From positions 52,463-116,462 of the forward strand of contig NZ_CANLRL010000010.1 in NCBI RefSeq assembly GCF_947493595.1: a stretch of DNA of 64,000 nucleotides, given 5' to 3'. A program made the translations under genes and the position numbers. Below the pieces are notes generated by a model. It was not told where the DNA came from. It did not search any database and worked only from the letters and a program-made list of their open reading frames with translations. This DNA is from an uncultured Shimia sp. (GTDB lineage: Bacteria > Pseudomonadota > Alphaproteobacteria > Rhodobacterales > Rhodobacteraceae). Of the stretch, positions 1 through 9,109 are shown one piece after another. Each line of letters starts with the position of its first letter. Positions within the stretch are counted from its first letter, which is position 1.

Positions 1-487
1 TACCACGGGCGAGGCCAGAGACCACGGTGAGCCCCGCGTCGCCAAGATCGGATGCCAGGCGTTTGGCCATGCGCATACCCAAAGAGGAGGCATTGCGGGC
101 GCCGATTAAGGCAACTGTTGGTGTGTTGAAGAGATCGGTGTTTCCAAGGCACCACAGCATGGGCGGTGCGTCGGGAATTTCTTTGAGAAGCGCCGGATAG
201 TCCGCGTCTTCAAAGAAAAGAGGCCGTGCTCCAAGAGCACGGCCGTCATTCAGTTCGCGTTTTGCGTCGTCGATTGATGTTGGGGTGTACCGGGGCACGC
301 CAGCAGTTCTTGCTATCTCGGGCAGGGCGTTTAGGGCCGCCTCCGCCGATCCATGCTCCCGCATCAATTTATGATATGTTGTTGGCCCGACACGTCGGGA
401 TCGCAAGAGGCGAAGCCGCGTCAATCGCGCTTCCTCCGTGGTGGGTGGGATTTGGGGGTGAGTGGAAGAAATTCGATCTTCGGTCAT
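1..487 (-). CDS. dprA: DNA-processing protein DprA (partial, 3' end outside window)
   Basis: This is the N-terminal part, about 162 residues, of the DprA/Smf protein, which loads RecA onto incoming single-stranded DNA during natural transformation. I translated it by hand on the minus strand from the ATG at 485-487. Residues about 130-160 contain the Rossmann-like signature VALIGARNAS followed by VVSGLARG, which is diagnostic of the DprA fold. The preceding 80 residues resemble the usual N-terminal helical domain (LTRLRLLRSRRVGPTTYHKL). The reading frame stays open to the window edge. In Rhodobacteraceae, dprA is also linked to gene transfer agent uptake. It lies downstream of tldD on the same strand, with 128 bp between them. 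Confidence 0.93.
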   Translation of the reverse strand, partial: MTEDRISSTHPQIPPTTEEARLTRLRLLRSRRVGPTTYHKLMREHGSAEAALNALPEIARTAGVPRYTPTSIDDAKRELNDGRALGARPLFFEDADYPALLKEIPDAPPMLWCLGNTDLFNTPTVALIGARNASSLGMRMAKRLASDLGDAGLTVVSGLARG

Positions 488-615
488 CCGCAACTCCGCC
501 TGCTTGCAAGACAAGTATTAATCTTTCAGTGGTTAACAGCACGTAAACCAAACAGGAAAAAATTGAGAATTGACCAAATAAAACGAATTCCCCTCACATT
601 TTAGGTAGCTTTGCC

Positions 616-2037
616 TTAAGTGGCCGCGCCGCCAACCGTCAATCCGTCCATCAAAACAGTGGGTTGGCCCACGCCAACCGGCACCCATTGGCCTGCCTTG
701 CCGCAGTTTCCCATGCCCGGATCAAGCGCCATATCATTACCCAGACCTTTAATTTGGGTCATGGCGGTGGCGCCATCGCCTATTAATGTGGCGCCTTTAA
801 CGGGCGCGCCGACCTTTCCGTTCTCTACTCGGTAGGCCTCGGTGCAGGAAAACACGAACTTGCCGTTAGTAATATCGACCTGTCCGCCGCCAAAGCCCAC
901 GGCGTAGATGCCATCCTTGAGGGAGGCGACCAGATCTGCGGGATTCGCGTCACCACCTTCCATATAGGTGTTGGTCATGCGCGGCATGGGGGCGTGGGCG
1001 TAGCTTTCACGGCGGCCGTTGCCGGTAGGGGCGACTCCCATCAGGCGGGCGTTTTGCCGGTCCTGCATGTAGCCGACCAATACACCGTCTTCGATCAGGG
1101 TGGTTTTGCCGGACGGCGTGCCTTCGTCGTCCACGGTGATCGACCCGCGACGGTCCGCAATGGTGCCGTCGTCGATCACGGTCACGCCTTTGGAGGCGAC
1201 TTGCTGCCCGATCATTCCTGCAAATTTGGAGCTGCCTTTGCGGTTGAAGTCGCCTTCGAGGCCGTGGCCCACCGCTTCGTGCAGCAGAATACCCGGCCAA
1301 CCAGGCCCAAGCACCACTTCCATCGGACCAGCCGGGGCAGGCACGGCGGAAAGGTTCACTGTGGCGACACGCAGGGCTTCGCGGGTCTTGGCTTGCCAGT
1401 CAGCAGGATCAAGCAGCCCATCGAGACCAACACGACCACCGCCGCCAGCCGAGCCGCTTTCACGGCGGCCGTTTTCTTCGACAATCACCGAGACATTGAC
1501 GCGGGTCATGGGACGGGTGTCGGTGATGACCTGACCATCGGGGCGCAGGATCACCACCTCTTGATGAGAAGCGGCCAATGTGGCGGAGACCTGCACCACG
1601 CGTGGATCAATATCGCGGGCAAAGGTGTCGATGTCGCGCAGGGTTTCGATCTTTACTGGGAAGTCGATGCCTCCGATGGGGTCCGCGTCAGTGTAGAGTT
1701 TGCGGTTGGTTGGCTTTGGGCCGTCCGCAAGTGTGCCTCCGCCGTTGCCAACCGCAAGGCGGGCGGTGTCCACCGCACGTTTGATGGCGGCTTCGCTGAT
1801 CTCAGAAGAATGGGCGTATCCGGCGACCTCGCCATTGACCGCGCGCAGGCCGAATCCTTCGGCGGCGTCGTAGCTTGCGGTCTTGATCCGGCCGTCATCA
1901 AACACCAAAGCTTCCGAACTGCGGCGTTCAAAAAACAACTCGCCATCATCTGCACCCGTGGTCGCAGCGCGCAAATGCCGCAGCGCGGTGCCCTCATCTA
2001 GTGTGTTTTCAAAGGGTTGGAAGCGGGATTGGGTCAT
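616..2037 (-). CDS. tldD: TldD-type metalloprotease
   Basis: 473 residues, the normal length for TldD of the PmbA/TldD family (peptidase U62). This is a cytoplasmic zinc protease that acts with TldE/PmbA on unfolded peptides, including microcin and antitoxin precursors. The HExxxH motif is visible as HEAVGHGLEGD at residues 253-263 (His253, Glu254, His258). The third metal ligand of the family, a cysteine, is in the C-terminal DPGMGNCGKAGQ stretch. The GNGRRESYAHAPMPRMTNTYM segment just after mid-protein is also typical. The gene starts with ATG at 2037 and diverges from the cytochrome oxidase operon. The 181-bp spacer between them holds an FNR-type box. TldD next to coxB is a common arrangement in Rhodobacteraceae (from memory). 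Confidence 0.96.
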   Translation of the reverse strand: MTQSRFQPFENTLDEGTALRHLRAATTGADDGELFFERRSSEALVFDDGRIKTASYDAAEGFGLRAVNGEVAGYAHSSEISEAAIKRAVDTARLAVGNGGGTLADGPKPTNRKLYTDADPIGGIDFPVKIETLRDIDTFARDIDPRVVQVSATLAASHQEVVILRPDGQVITDTRPMTRVNVSVIVEENGRRESGSAGGGGRVGLDGLLDPADWQAKTREALRVATVNLSAVPAPAGPMEVVLGPGWPGILLHEAVGHGLEGDFNRKGSSKFAGMIGQQVASKGVTVIDDGTIADRRGSITVDDEGTPSGKTTLIEDGVLVGYMQDRQNARLMGVAPTGNGRRESYAHAPMPRMTNTYMEGGDANPADLVASLKDGIYAVGFGGGQVDITNGKFVFSCTEAYRVENGKVGAPVKGATLIGDGATAMTQIKGLGNDMALDPGMGNCGKAGQWVPVGVGQPTVLMDGLTVGGAAT

Positions 2038-2056
2038 GTGCGGTTAGCCTCTAAAT

Positions 2057-2070
2057 TTGATCTAAATCAA
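2057..2070. promoter_or_regulatory. FNR/FnrL-type box between tldD and coxB
   Basis: The 14-bp sequence TTGATCTAAATCAA is a perfect match to the FNR consensus TTGAT-N4-ATCAA. It lies 148 bp upstream of the coxB start and 20 bp upstream of the tldD start, so either gene could be the target. FnrL proteins of Rhodobacteraceae bind this consensus and switch respiratory genes with oxygen. Control of the aa3 oxidase is the natural inference, but the direction of the effect cannot be read from the sequence. Confidence 0.75.
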
Positions 2071-2089
2071 AAAAGCGTCCGTTTGACGC
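2071..2089 (-). terminator. Possible minus-strand terminator hairpin
   Basis: GCGTC-CGTTT-GACGC forms a 5-bp stem. Read on the minus strand it is followed by TTTTTTGA, which partly overlaps the FNR box. It would stop antisense transcription coming from the coxB side before tldD. The stem is short, so the call is weak. Confidence 0.3.
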
Positions 2090-2218
2090 AAGCTTCGATC
2101 TTTATCTACGGGAGAGAATATGGTTTTTAGGCGCGAAACAACAGCGGGATTCCGCCGAAAGGCACCAGGGATTCTGTTCCACCGATAAGAACAACACCGC
2201 AACCGATCAGGGTGACAT

Positions 2219-3067
2219 ATGCGAATTCTCTCGACATTCCTGGGCCTTATGGCAGCAACACTTGCGGCGCCTGCCATCGCGCAGTCCGCCGAAATCATTG
2301 GTAAGCCTGAGCCCAAAGGCCTTGGCTTTCAGCCAGCGGCCACCGAACTGGCCCGTCAGATTCAGTCCCTTGATGGTCTGATCCTGGCAATCATCACCAT
2401 CATCACGCTGTTTGTGACCGGTTTGTTGATTTACTGCATGGTGCGCTTCAACCGTCGTGCCAACCCAACGCCGGGTACCTTTACCCACAACACACCGCTG
2501 GAAATTGCCTGGACCCTTGGTCCGATCCTGATCCTGGTGCTGATTGGCTCCTTCTCGCTGCCAGTGCTGTTTAACCAGCAAGAAATCCCAGAAGGTGAAG
2601 TGCACATCAAAGTCACCGGCTACCAGTGGTACTGGGGCTATGAGTACACCGACCACGAGTTTGCCTTTGACAGCTTCCTGCTGCCAAAAGAAGAGCTGGC
2701 GGCAAACGGCTACAACGACGATGAGTATCTGCTGGCGACTGACACCAAGGTTGTTGTGCCCGTTGGCAAGACCGTTGTGATGGACGTGACCGGCGCGGAC
2801 GTGATCCACAGCTGGACCATCCCTTCCTTCGGTGTGAAGCAGGATGCCGTACCTGGCCGTATCGCGCAGCTTTGGTTTGAGGCCGAAAAAGAAGGCATCT
2901 TCTTTGGTCAGTGTTCCGAGCTGTGCGGCAAAGACCACGCTTATATGCCAATCACCGTCGAAGTTGTGTCCCAAGAGGCCTATGACGCGTGGTTGAAAGG
3001 CGCGATCGAAGAATATGCGGGCGACATGTCCACCCTTCCAGGTGTGGCACTGGCCTCCGCTGACTAA
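2219..3067 (+). CDS. coxB: Cytochrome c oxidase subunit II
   Basis: 282 residues. Subunit II of the aa3-type cytochrome c oxidase takes electrons from cytochrome c through its binuclear CuA centre. Residues 1-22 form a signal peptide ending AIAQ. Two transmembrane helices lie at about 52-75 and 94-117. The periplasmic cupredoxin domain follows. CuA ligands are visible as His197 (DVIHSW) and the [12 protein letters not shown] motif (Cys232, Glu234, Cys236, His240, Met243). The aromatic patch YQWYWGYEY for electron entry is present. The ATG has AGGG six bases upstream. It is the first gene of ctaC-ctaB-orf-ctaG-ctaE; subunit I is encoded elsewhere, as is usual in Paracoccus and Rhodobacter. Confidence 0.98.
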   Translation: MRILSTFLGLMAATLAAPAIAQSAEIIGKPEPKGLGFQPAATELARQIQSLDGLILAIITIITLFVTGLLIYCMVRFNRRANPTPGTFTHNTPLEIAWTLGPILILVLIGSFSLPVLFNQQEIPEGEVHIKVTGYQWYWGYEYTDHEFAFDSFLLPKEELAANGYNDDEYLLATDTKVVVPVGKTVVMDVTGADVIHSWTIPSFGVKQDAVPGRIAQLWFEAEKEGIFFGQCSELCGKDHAYMPITVEVVSQEAYDAWLKGAIEEYAGDMSTLPGVALASAD

Positions 3068-3078
3068 GCGACAAATTT

Positions 3079-3136
3079 GGGTGCGCGGAGACCGCGCATC
3101 CTACAACGCCTGTAGGGTGTGCGCCGTGCGCGCACC
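3079..3136. repeat. Imperfect palindromic intergenic element
   Basis: Two arms of about 27 bp face each other around a short loop between coxB and ctaB. The outer ends are GGTGCGCG and CGCGCACC, and the inner parts carry CCTACA and TGTAGG. GC-rich GTAGGGTGCGC-type palindromes of this kind recur between genes in many Rhodobacteraceae. In the mRNA it would fold into one long hairpin, which could affect the coxB to ctaB transcript ratio. Confidence 0.6.
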
Positions 3137-3151
3137 TTAATTGGAGAAGAC

Positions 3152-4096
3152 ATGAGCGACGCAAGCATCAATACGCAAGCCAGAGCCAGCCATGGTGACG
3201 CAGAATTTGGCGACTATTTCGCCCTGCTGAAACCACGGGTGATGTCGCTTGTGGTGTTCACAGCTGCCGTGGGCCTGTTGGCGGCACCGGGCTCTGTGCA
3301 TCCGTTTGTGGCGTTCTGCGCCATTCTGTTCATTGCAGTGGGCGGCGGTGCCTCCGGCGCATTGAACATGTGGTATGACGCGGACATCGACCGCTTGATG
3401 AAGCGCACCCAAAGTCGCCCGATTCCGGCTGGCAAGGTCACCGAAGGCGAGGCGCTGGCAGTGGGCGTGGCGCTGTCCGGTTTTGCGGTGGTGATGCTGG
3501 GCCTTGCGGCCAATTGGGTCGCGGCGGCGCTGCTGGCCTTCACCATTTTCTTCTACGTGGTGATCTACACCATGTGGCTCAAGCGCTGGACGCCGCAGAA
3601 CATCGTGATTGGTGGCGCGGCAGGAGCCTTCCCTCCGATGATCGGCTGGGCGGTTGTGACCGGCGGCATTTCGATTGAAAGCGTGCTGATGTTCACGCTG
3701 ACCTTCATGTGGACCCCGCCGCATTTCTGGGCGCTTTGCCTGTTCATGAAGTCTGACTACAAAGACGCGGGCGTGCCGATGTTGCACGTGACCCATGGCC
3801 GGCGCGTGACCCGCAACCACATCCTAGTTTATACGCTGCTGCTTGCTGTTGTGGCGATTGGCATGGCGTTCACCGGTGTGGGTGGCCCGATTTACCTGAC
3901 CACGGCGTTGATCCTGAACGGTCTGTTTGTGGCTGGGGCAATTGCGATCTGGCGTCGTGACGAAGAGATTTCCGAAGCGGACGGCTACAAACGCGAGAAA
4001 GCGTTCTTTGGCCTATCGCTGATTTACCTGTTCCTGCATTTTGGTGCGATTTTGGCAGAGGCCACGTTGGCCCCCTATGGCATCGGAGGATGGTAA
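3152..4096 (+). CDS. ctaB: Protoheme IX farnesyltransferase
   Basis: 314 residues from the ATG at 3152, chosen because GGAG lies 6 bases upstream; an upstream in-frame codon at 3119 lies inside the palindrome and has no such site. CtaB (COX10) is a polytopic UbiA-family prenyltransferase that converts heme B to heme O for the oxidase. The first Asp-rich motif is visible as [19 protein letters not shown], and the second conserved loop reads [15 protein letters not shown]. Several hydrophobic helices alternate with short loops, as in UbiA proteins. It sits in the oxidase assembly operon between coxB and ctaG. Confidence 0.97.
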   Translation: MSDASINTQARASHGDAEFGDYFALLKPRVMSLVVFTAAVGLLAAPGSVHPFVAFCAILFIAVGGGASGALNMWYDADIDRLMKRTQSRPIPAGKVTEGEALAVGVALSGFAVVMLGLAANWVAAALLAFTIFFYVVIYTMWLKRWTPQNIVIGGAAGAFPPMIGWAVVTGGISIESVLMFTLTFMWTPPHFWALCLFMKSDYKDAGVPMLHVTHGRRVTRNHILVYTLLLAVVAIGMAFTGVGGPIYLTTALILNGLFVAGAIAIWRRDEEISEADGYKREKAFFGLSLIYLFLHFGAILAEATLAPYGIGGW

Positions 4097-4100
4097 GCAG

Positions 4101-4268
4101 ATGAGCTTTCACGAACAACACGAACTGCACAAACGCCGCTTTGGCCGCAACCTTGGGGTTGCGCTGGTTTTGGTGAGCTTCATTGTGATTGTGTTTGGTC
4201 TCACCGTGGTGAAAGTCACCCGCGGTGACTATGAGCCGGAAAACGCCAGCATCCAGAGGGATCAGTAA
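4101..4268 (+). CDS. Small CoxF-like membrane protein of the oxidase operon
   Basis: 55 residues from the ATG at 4101, four bases after the ctaB stop. It has a charged N-terminus ([10 protein letters not shown]), one transmembrane helix at about residues 18-38 ([20 protein letters not shown]) and a short polar tail. A small single-helix protein stands at this place between ctaB and ctaG in many alphaproteobacteria and is sometimes named CoxF. Its role is not established. Its stop codon overlaps the ctaG start (TAATG), which suggests translational coupling with the copper chaperone. Confidence 0.8.
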   Translation: MSFHEQHELHKRRFGRNLGVALVLVSFIVIVFGLTVVKVTRGDYEPENASIQRDQ

Positions 4269-4831
4269 TGGCGATGGACCCGAAGAACAAAACACTGGTG
4301 CAAACCGTCAGCGTTGTCCTTGTGATGGGCGCGCTGGCGTGGGCATCTGTGCCGTTTTACGACTGGTTCTGCCGTGTGACCGGCTTTGGCGGTGTGACGG
4401 ACGTTGCTGAGACCGGCAGCGATGTGATTCTGGATAAGACCATCAAAGTGCGGTTTGACGCCTCCATCGAGCGTGACATGGCGTGGGAATTCAAACCCCT
4501 GCAACGCGAGATGGAGATCCGGATCGGTGAGACTGGTCTGGCGTTCTACGAGGCATACAACCCATCCGACCGTCCGATTGCCGGCACTGCGAGCTACAAC
4601 GTGGCGCCGTATGATGCGGGTGGGTTTTTCACCAAGATCGACTGTTTCTGCTTTGAAGAGCAGGTGCTGCAACCCGGCGAGCGGGTGACGATGCCGGTGA
4701 GTTTTTATGTGGACCCGGAAATCGTGGATGACCGGGACGCAAAATATATCAAGGTGATCACATTGGGATACACCTTCTATGAAACCGACTTGCCCGAAGA
4801 ACTGGCGTCCTTGACGACAGTGGGCGAGTAA
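4268..4831 (+). CDS. ctaG: Cytochrome c oxidase assembly protein CtaG (Cox11)
   Basis: 187 residues. CtaG/Cox11 delivers copper to the CuB site of subunit I. It has one N-terminal membrane anchor at about residues 14-32 ([25 protein letters not shown]) and a periplasmic immunoglobulin-like domain. The copper-binding motif CFCFEEQ is present (in [15 protein letters not shown]), as is the conserved [12 protein letters not shown] segment. The start overlaps the stop of the preceding small gene. Length and motifs fit the family closely. Confidence 0.97.
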   Translation: MAMDPKNKTLVQTVSVVLVMGALAWASVPFYDWFCRVTGFGGVTDVAETGSDVILDKTIKVRFDASIERDMAWEFKPLQREMEIRIGETGLAFYEAYNPSDRPIAGTASYNVAPYDAGGFFTKIDCFCFEEQVLQPGERVTMPVSFYVDPEIVDDRDAKYIKVITLGYTFYETDLPEELASLTTVGE

Positions 4832-4875
4832 AAGCAAAATCAAAGGTAAGCCTTCCAACGAGGGAAATGGAAAAC

Positions 4876-5682
4876 ATGGCGCACGTAAAAGATCACGATT
4901 ATCATATTTTGAACCCCTCTTGGTGGCCGTTCCTCGGCGCTTTGGCGGGTTTCATCATGCTGTTTGGCGCGGTTGTGTGGATGCACGACAGCGGTCCTTG
5001 GATGTTCCTGATTGGCCTGATTGGCGTTTTGTACGTCATGTTTGGCTGGTGGGCTGACGTCATTGCGGAAAGCAACGTGGGCGATCACACGCCGGTGGTG
5101 CAAATTGGTCTGCGCTACGGTTTCATTCTGTTCATCATGTCCGAAGTGATGTTCTTTGCCGCTTGGTTCTGGACCTTCTTCAAGCACCGCATGTATCCAA
5201 TGGATCCAAACGGCAACAGCCCAGCTGTGGACGGTCCTTGGCCTCCTGTTGGCATCGAGACGTTTGACCCTTGGCACCTGCCGCTGATCAATACGCTGAT
5301 CCTGCTGTGTTCCGGCTGTGCTGCGACTTGGGCACACCACGCACTGGCGCATGAAGACAACCGCAAAGATATGAAAAACGGTCTGATCATCGCGGTTCTG
5401 TTGGGCCTGATCTTCACCGGCTTCCAGGCTTATGAATACAGCCACGCGGCGTTTGGTTTCTCTGGCAACATCTACGGCGCGTCCTTCTTCATGGCGACCG
5501 GTTTCCACGGCTTCCACGTGATCATCGGCACAATCTTCCTGTTTGTTTGCCTGCTGCGTCTGAACGCGGGTCACTTCACCAAAGAAAAGCACGTCGGTTT
5601 TGAGGCGGCTGCCTGGTACTGGCACTTTGTGGATGTGGTCTGGCTGTTCCTGTTTGCAGCGGTCTACATCTGGGGCCAATAA
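4876..5682 (+). CDS. coxC: Cytochrome c oxidase subunit III
   Basis: 268 residues from the ATG at 4876. An in-frame ATG at 4867 lies only 2 bases after GAGGG, too close for ribosome binding, so the second ATG ([10 protein letters not shown]) is preferred. Subunit III (CtaE) is a seven-helix membrane protein that stabilises the aa3 oxidase and its proton uptake. Typical segments are the start [12 protein letters not shown], the [10 protein letters not shown] helix, [31 protein letters not shown] and the C-terminal [14 protein letters not shown]. It is followed by an intrinsic terminator, closing the oxidase operon. Confidence 0.97.
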   Translation: MAHVKDHDYHILNPSWWPFLGALAGFIMLFGAVVWMHDSGPWMFLIGLIGVLYVMFGWWADVIAESNVGDHTPVVQIGLRYGFILFIMSEVMFFAAWFWTFFKHRMYPMDPNGNSPAVDGPWPPVGIETFDPWHLPLINTLILLCSGCAATWAHHALAHEDNRKDMKNGLIIAVLLGLIFTGFQAYEYSHAAFGFSGNIYGASFFMATGFHGFHVIIGTIFLFVCLLRLNAGHFTKEKHVGFEAAAWYWHFVDVVWLFLFAAVYIWGQ

Positions 5683-5728
5683 GCCTGCCTGCTAAAGGTT
5701 GATCCTTGAGAGCGGATACGATTAAAGC

Positions 5729-5760
5729 AAAGCGCGGCAGCATCTGCCGCGCTTTTTCTT
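5729..5760 (+). terminator. Intrinsic terminator after coxC
   Basis: A perfect 12-bp stem (AAAGCGCGGCAG with CTGCCGCGCTTT) around a CAT loop is followed by a T-rich tail, about 45 bp after the coxC stop. It marks the end of the oxidase operon. The surf1 start at 5779 lies only about 20 bp further on, so surf1 needs read-through or its own promoter. Confidence 0.9.
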
Positions 5761-5778
5761 TTGGGAAGGAACCTTGCC

Positions 5779-6456
5779 TTGCGTCGACTGTTCTTGCCTC
5801 TGTTCTTTGGCATTCTGGGCACGGTGGTGCTGGTGTCTTTGGGCACATGGCAGTTGCAGCGACTGACCTGGAAAGAAGGCGTGCTTACCGAGATCAATGT
5901 GCGGATCGCAAGCGATCCTGTGGCGCTGCCTGACTCGATTGATGTTGAGCGGGACAAGTACTTGCCGGTGGCCGTTTCTGGCACCATCACCGAGGATGAA
6001 ATCCACCTGCTGGCCAGTACGCGCGATGCTGGCGCGGTCTATCGTTTGGTGTCCGCGTTTGAGACCGAAGGTGACCGTCGGATCATGATTGATCGCGGTT
6101 GGATCAAGACCGCAGACAAGGACACTGCACGCCCGGCACACGCCGTTGATGTGGTCGGCAACCTGCATTGGCCCGATGAGCGCGATAGTTACACGCCAGC
6201 CAATGACGTTGATGGCAATATCTGGTTTGCCCGTGACGTGGATCAGATGGCAGAGGTGCTGGGCACCGAACCGGTGCTGTTGATTGTGCGTGAAGACAGT
6301 GACAAGGGCGCGATTGCCACACCATTGCCCGTGGATACCGCCGCTTTGCCCAACAATCACCTTGAATATGTCCTGACATGGTACGGACTGGCAATTGTCT
6401 GGGTGGCGATGACCCTGTATTACCTGCGCCGGATGCGCAAAACCAAAAAGGCCTGA
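5779..6456 (+). CDS. surf1: SURF1 family oxidase assembly protein
   Basis: 225 residues from the TTG at 5779, which has GGAAGGA nine bases upstream; a TTG at 5761 lies inside the terminator tail. SURF1 proteins help insert heme a into oxidase subunit I. The expected pattern of two membrane helices around a periplasmic domain is present: residues about 4-24 (FLPLFFGILGTVVLVSLGTWQLQRL) and about 200-218 (WYGLAIVWVAMTLYYLRRM). The conserved GTWQLQRL and the C-terminal NNHLEYVLTWYGLA motif are visible. The stop is six bases before thrC. Confidence 0.93.
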   Translation: MRRLFLPLFFGILGTVVLVSLGTWQLQRLTWKEGVLTEINVRIASDPVALPDSIDVERDKYLPVAVSGTITEDEIHLLASTRDAGAVYRLVSAFETEGDRRIMIDRGWIKTADKDTARPAHAVDVVGNLHWPDERDSYTPANDVDGNIWFARDVDQMAEVLGTEPVLLIVREDSDKGAIATPLPVDTAALPNNHLEYVLTWYGLAIVWVAMTLYYLRRMRKTKKA

Positions 6457-6461
6457 GAGAC

Positions 6462-7850
6462 GTGAAATATATTTCGACCCGTGGAAATGCCCCTGAGCTG
6501 AGCTTTGAAGAGGCCATGTTGACCGGTCTGGCACGTGATGGCGGGCTTTATGTGCCGGAGAGCATTCCGACGCTGTCGGCCGAGGAGATCGCAGGTCTGG
6601 CGGGCAAGTCGTATGAAGAGGCCGCGTTCATTGTGATGCGCCCGTTTGTGGGCGATGCGTTCACCGATGAAGAGTTCAAAGGCATCATCGCGCGGGCCTA
6701 TGCGAACTTCCGCCACGACGCGCGCGCGCCTTTGGTGCAGCTGGCGCCAAATCACTACCTTCTGGAGCTGTTCCACGGCCCGACGCTGGCGTTCAAAGAC
6801 TTTGCGATGCAGCTGATTGGTCAGTTGTTCCAGTTCTCCCTAGCGCGGCGCAATGAGCGCGTAACAATTGTAGGCGCGACATCCGGCGATACAGGATCTG
6901 CCGCGATTGAAGCCTTCCGTGGCTTGGACAATGTGGATGTGTTTATCCTGTTCCCGCATGGACGCGTGTCTGACATTCAGCGCAAACAGATGACCACACC
7001 TGAGGATGCCAACGTGCATGCTTTGGCGCTGGATGGTGATTTTGATGATTGCCAAGCCAAACTCAAAGACATGTTCAACGATTTTGATTTCCGCGATGGC
7101 GTGAAACTGGCGGGTGTGAACTCGATCAACTGGGCGCGGGTGTTGGCGCAGGTAGTGTATTACTTTACCTCCGCTGTGAGCCTTGGCGCGCCGCACCGCA
7201 AGGTGAGCTTCACCGTGCCAACCGGCAACTTCGGCGACATCTTTGCGGGCTACATCGCCAAAAAGATGGGGCTGCCAATTGAGCGTCTGGTGATTGCCAC
7301 CAACCAGAACGATATTTTGCACCGCACCATGGAAACCGGGGCCTACACCAAAGAGGGCGTAACGCCCTCGATCAGCCCGTCGATGGACATTCAGGTCAGC
7401 TCCAACTTTGAGCGTGCGTTGTTTGATGCTTATGGCCGTGATGGCGGGGCTGTGGCGCAGTTGATGGATGAGCTAAAGGACGGCTCCTTTGCGATTTCGC
7501 AAGGCGCGATGGAAACGCTGCGCGAGCATTTTGACAGTGGTCGGGCCTCCGAGGATGAAACCAACGCCACCATTGCCCATGAATTTACCGCGTGTGGAGA
7601 AGTTCTTTGCCCCCACTCAGCGGTTGGCGTAAAGGTCGCGGATGCCTATTTGGGCGGGGTGCCTATGGTCACTTTGGCCACGGCACACCCGGCCAAGTTC
7701 CCGGATGCGGTGGAAGCCGCGATGGGGGCACGGCCTGCACTGCCGCCGCATATGGCGGATATGATGGATAAAGACGAACGCGTGACCCGCGTTCCCAACG
7801 AACTGGGAGCGCTGCAAGCGCTGATCAAGGAACGGATAGCACAGCGTTGA
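6462..7850 (+). CDS. thrC: Threonine synthase
   Basis: 462 residues from the GTG at 6462 (protein MKYISTRGNAPELSFEEA, the usual start of this family). ThrC is a PLP enzyme of fold type II that converts O-phosphohomoserine to threonine. The PLP lysine is in LAFKDFAMQ and the phosphate-binding loop is VGATSGDTGSAAIEAF. FTVPTGNFGDIFAGY is also diagnostic. The gene follows surf1 by 5 bp, and its stop overlaps the start of the M16 protease (TTGA). This makes surf1-thrC-M16-GNAT a tight operon mixing oxidase assembly with amino acid and proteolysis functions. Confidence 0.97.
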   Translation: MKYISTRGNAPELSFEEAMLTGLARDGGLYVPESIPTLSAEEIAGLAGKSYEEAAFIVMRPFVGDAFTDEEFKGIIARAYANFRHDARAPLVQLAPNHYLLELFHGPTLAFKDFAMQLIGQLFQFSLARRNERVTIVGATSGDTGSAAIEAFRGLDNVDVFILFPHGRVSDIQRKQMTTPEDANVHALALDGDFDDCQAKLKDMFNDFDFRDGVKLAGVNSINWARVLAQVVYYFTSAVSLGAPHRKVSFTVPTGNFGDIFAGYIAKKMGLPIERLVIATNQNDILHRTMETGAYTKEGVTPSISPSMDIQVSSNFERALFDAYGRDGGAVAQLMDELKDGSFAISQGAMETLREHFDSGRASEDETNATIAHEFTACGEVLCPHSAVGVKVADAYLGGVPMVTLATAHPAKFPDAVEAAMGARPALPPHMADMMDKDERVTRVPNELGALQALIKERIAQR

Positions 7851-9109
7851 CAGTCAAACTGCACACACTCTCCAACGGATTTCAGATCGCCACAGAACAT
7901 ATGCCGGGGCTTGAGAGCGCTTCGATTGGCATCTGGGTGAGTGCGGGTGGCCGCCATGAGCGCGCACCGCAGAACGGTATTGCGCATTTTCTGGAGCACA
8001 TGGCGTTCAAAGGCACGCAACGCCGAACCGCGTTGGAGATCGCGGAAACCATCGAGGATGTGGGCGGTTACATCAACGCCTATACCAGCCGGGAGGTCAC
8101 GGCCTACTACGCGCGGGTGCTGAAAGACGACGTGGCACTGGCGCTGGACGTGGTTGGTGACATTGTGTTGAACCCGATTTTTGATCCCAACGAGATCGAG
8201 GTTGAGCGTGGCGTGATCTTGCAAGAGATCGGCCAGGCGCTGGATACGCCGGACGATGTGGTGTTTGATTGGTTGCAGGAGCGGGCCTATCCGGATCAGC
8301 CAATTGGCCGCACCATTTTGGGCGAGGACGATCATGTGCGCCGCTTTGGCCGCGAAGATCTATCGGCCTTTGTCACCGAGCACTATCGGCCGGAACGTAT
8401 GATCCTGTCCGCGGCTGGCGCTGTGGATCACGACGAGATCGTGCGTATGGCCGAGGAGATGTTTGGTCATCTTGAGCGGGGACCGGCAATTGAACTGGTG
8501 CCAGCGCGGTTCGCCGGGGGCGAATACCGCACGGAGAAAGCGCTGGAACAGGCGCATTTTGCCATTGGTTTTGAAAGCCCGGATTACTGCAGCCCGGATA
8601 TCTATACCGCGCAGATTTACTCCAGCGCTTTGGGCGGCGGCATGTCGAGCCGTTTGTTCCAGGAGGTGCGTGAAAAGCGTGGGCTGTGTTATGCAATTTT
8701 TGCCCAGACCGGGGCTTATGCTGACACGGGCATGACCACGATTTATGCGGGCACCTCCGGCGAGCAAATTGCAGAGCTGGCAGAGATCACCATTGATGAA
8801 CTCAAACGCGCGGCGGACGACATGAACCCTGTTGAGATCGCGCGGGCCCGCACGCAGATGAAGGCGGGCTTGCTGATGGGGCTGGAAAGCCCGTCAAGCC
8901 GCGCGGAACGTTTGGCGCGTATGCTGGCGATTTGGGGAAAAATCCCAAGCTTGCCAGAAACAGTTGAGCGTATTGACGGTGTCAGTGATTCTGACGTGCG
9001 CCGTTTTGCCGAGCAGATGGCGAGCCAAGCCCGCAGCGCGATGGCGCTTTATGGCCCGGTGTCTGCAGCGCCAACTTTGGACGCTTTGGAAGCGAGGCGC
9101 GCTGCTTAA
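7847..9109 (+). CDS. M16 family zinc peptidase
   Basis: 420 residues from a TTG that overlaps the thrC stop. It belongs to the M16 pitrilysin/mitochondrial processing peptidase family. The inverted zinc motif HxxEH is HFLEH at residues 47-51, with the third ligand Glu127 exactly 76 residues later (RGVILQEIGQ). The family R/Y signature appears as LGGGMSSRLFQEVREKRGLCYAI. These single-chain bacterial proteins resemble the catalytic beta subunit of the mitochondrial enzyme. The natural substrate is not known. There is no signal peptide, so it should be cytoplasmic. Confidence 0.94.
   Translation: MTVKLHTLSNGFQIATEHMPGLESASIGIWVSAGGRHERAPQNGIAHFLEHMAFKGTQRRTALEIAETIEDVGGYINAYTSREVTAYYARVLKDDVALALDVVGDIVLNPIFDPNEIEVERGVILQEIGQALDTPDDVVFDWLQERAYPDQPIGRTILGEDDHVRRFGREDLSAFVTEHYRPERMILSAAGAVDHDEIVRMAEEMFGHLERGPAIELVPARFAGGEYRTEKALEQAHFAIGFESPDYCSPDIYTAQIYSSALGGGMSSRLFQEVREKRGLCYAIFAQTGAYADTGMTTIYAGTSGEQIAELAEITIDELKRAADDMNPVEIARARTQMKAGLLMGLESPSSRAERLARMLAIWGKIPSLPETVERIDGVSDSDVRRFAEQMASQARSAMALYGPVSAAPTLDALEARRAA

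Noticed and set aside
518..538. TTAA and GTTAAC upstream of dprA as a CtrA site
   Set aside because: The half-sites are 11 bp apart instead of 7, so only isolated half-sites remain.
994..2001. Long open frame on the plus strand opposite tldD
   Set aside because: It is a mirror frame of a well-supported gene in GC-rich DNA, with no recognisable domain or ribosome site; the same holds for the long frames opposite sulP, ftsQ-ftsA, ftsZ, murE-murF and recN.
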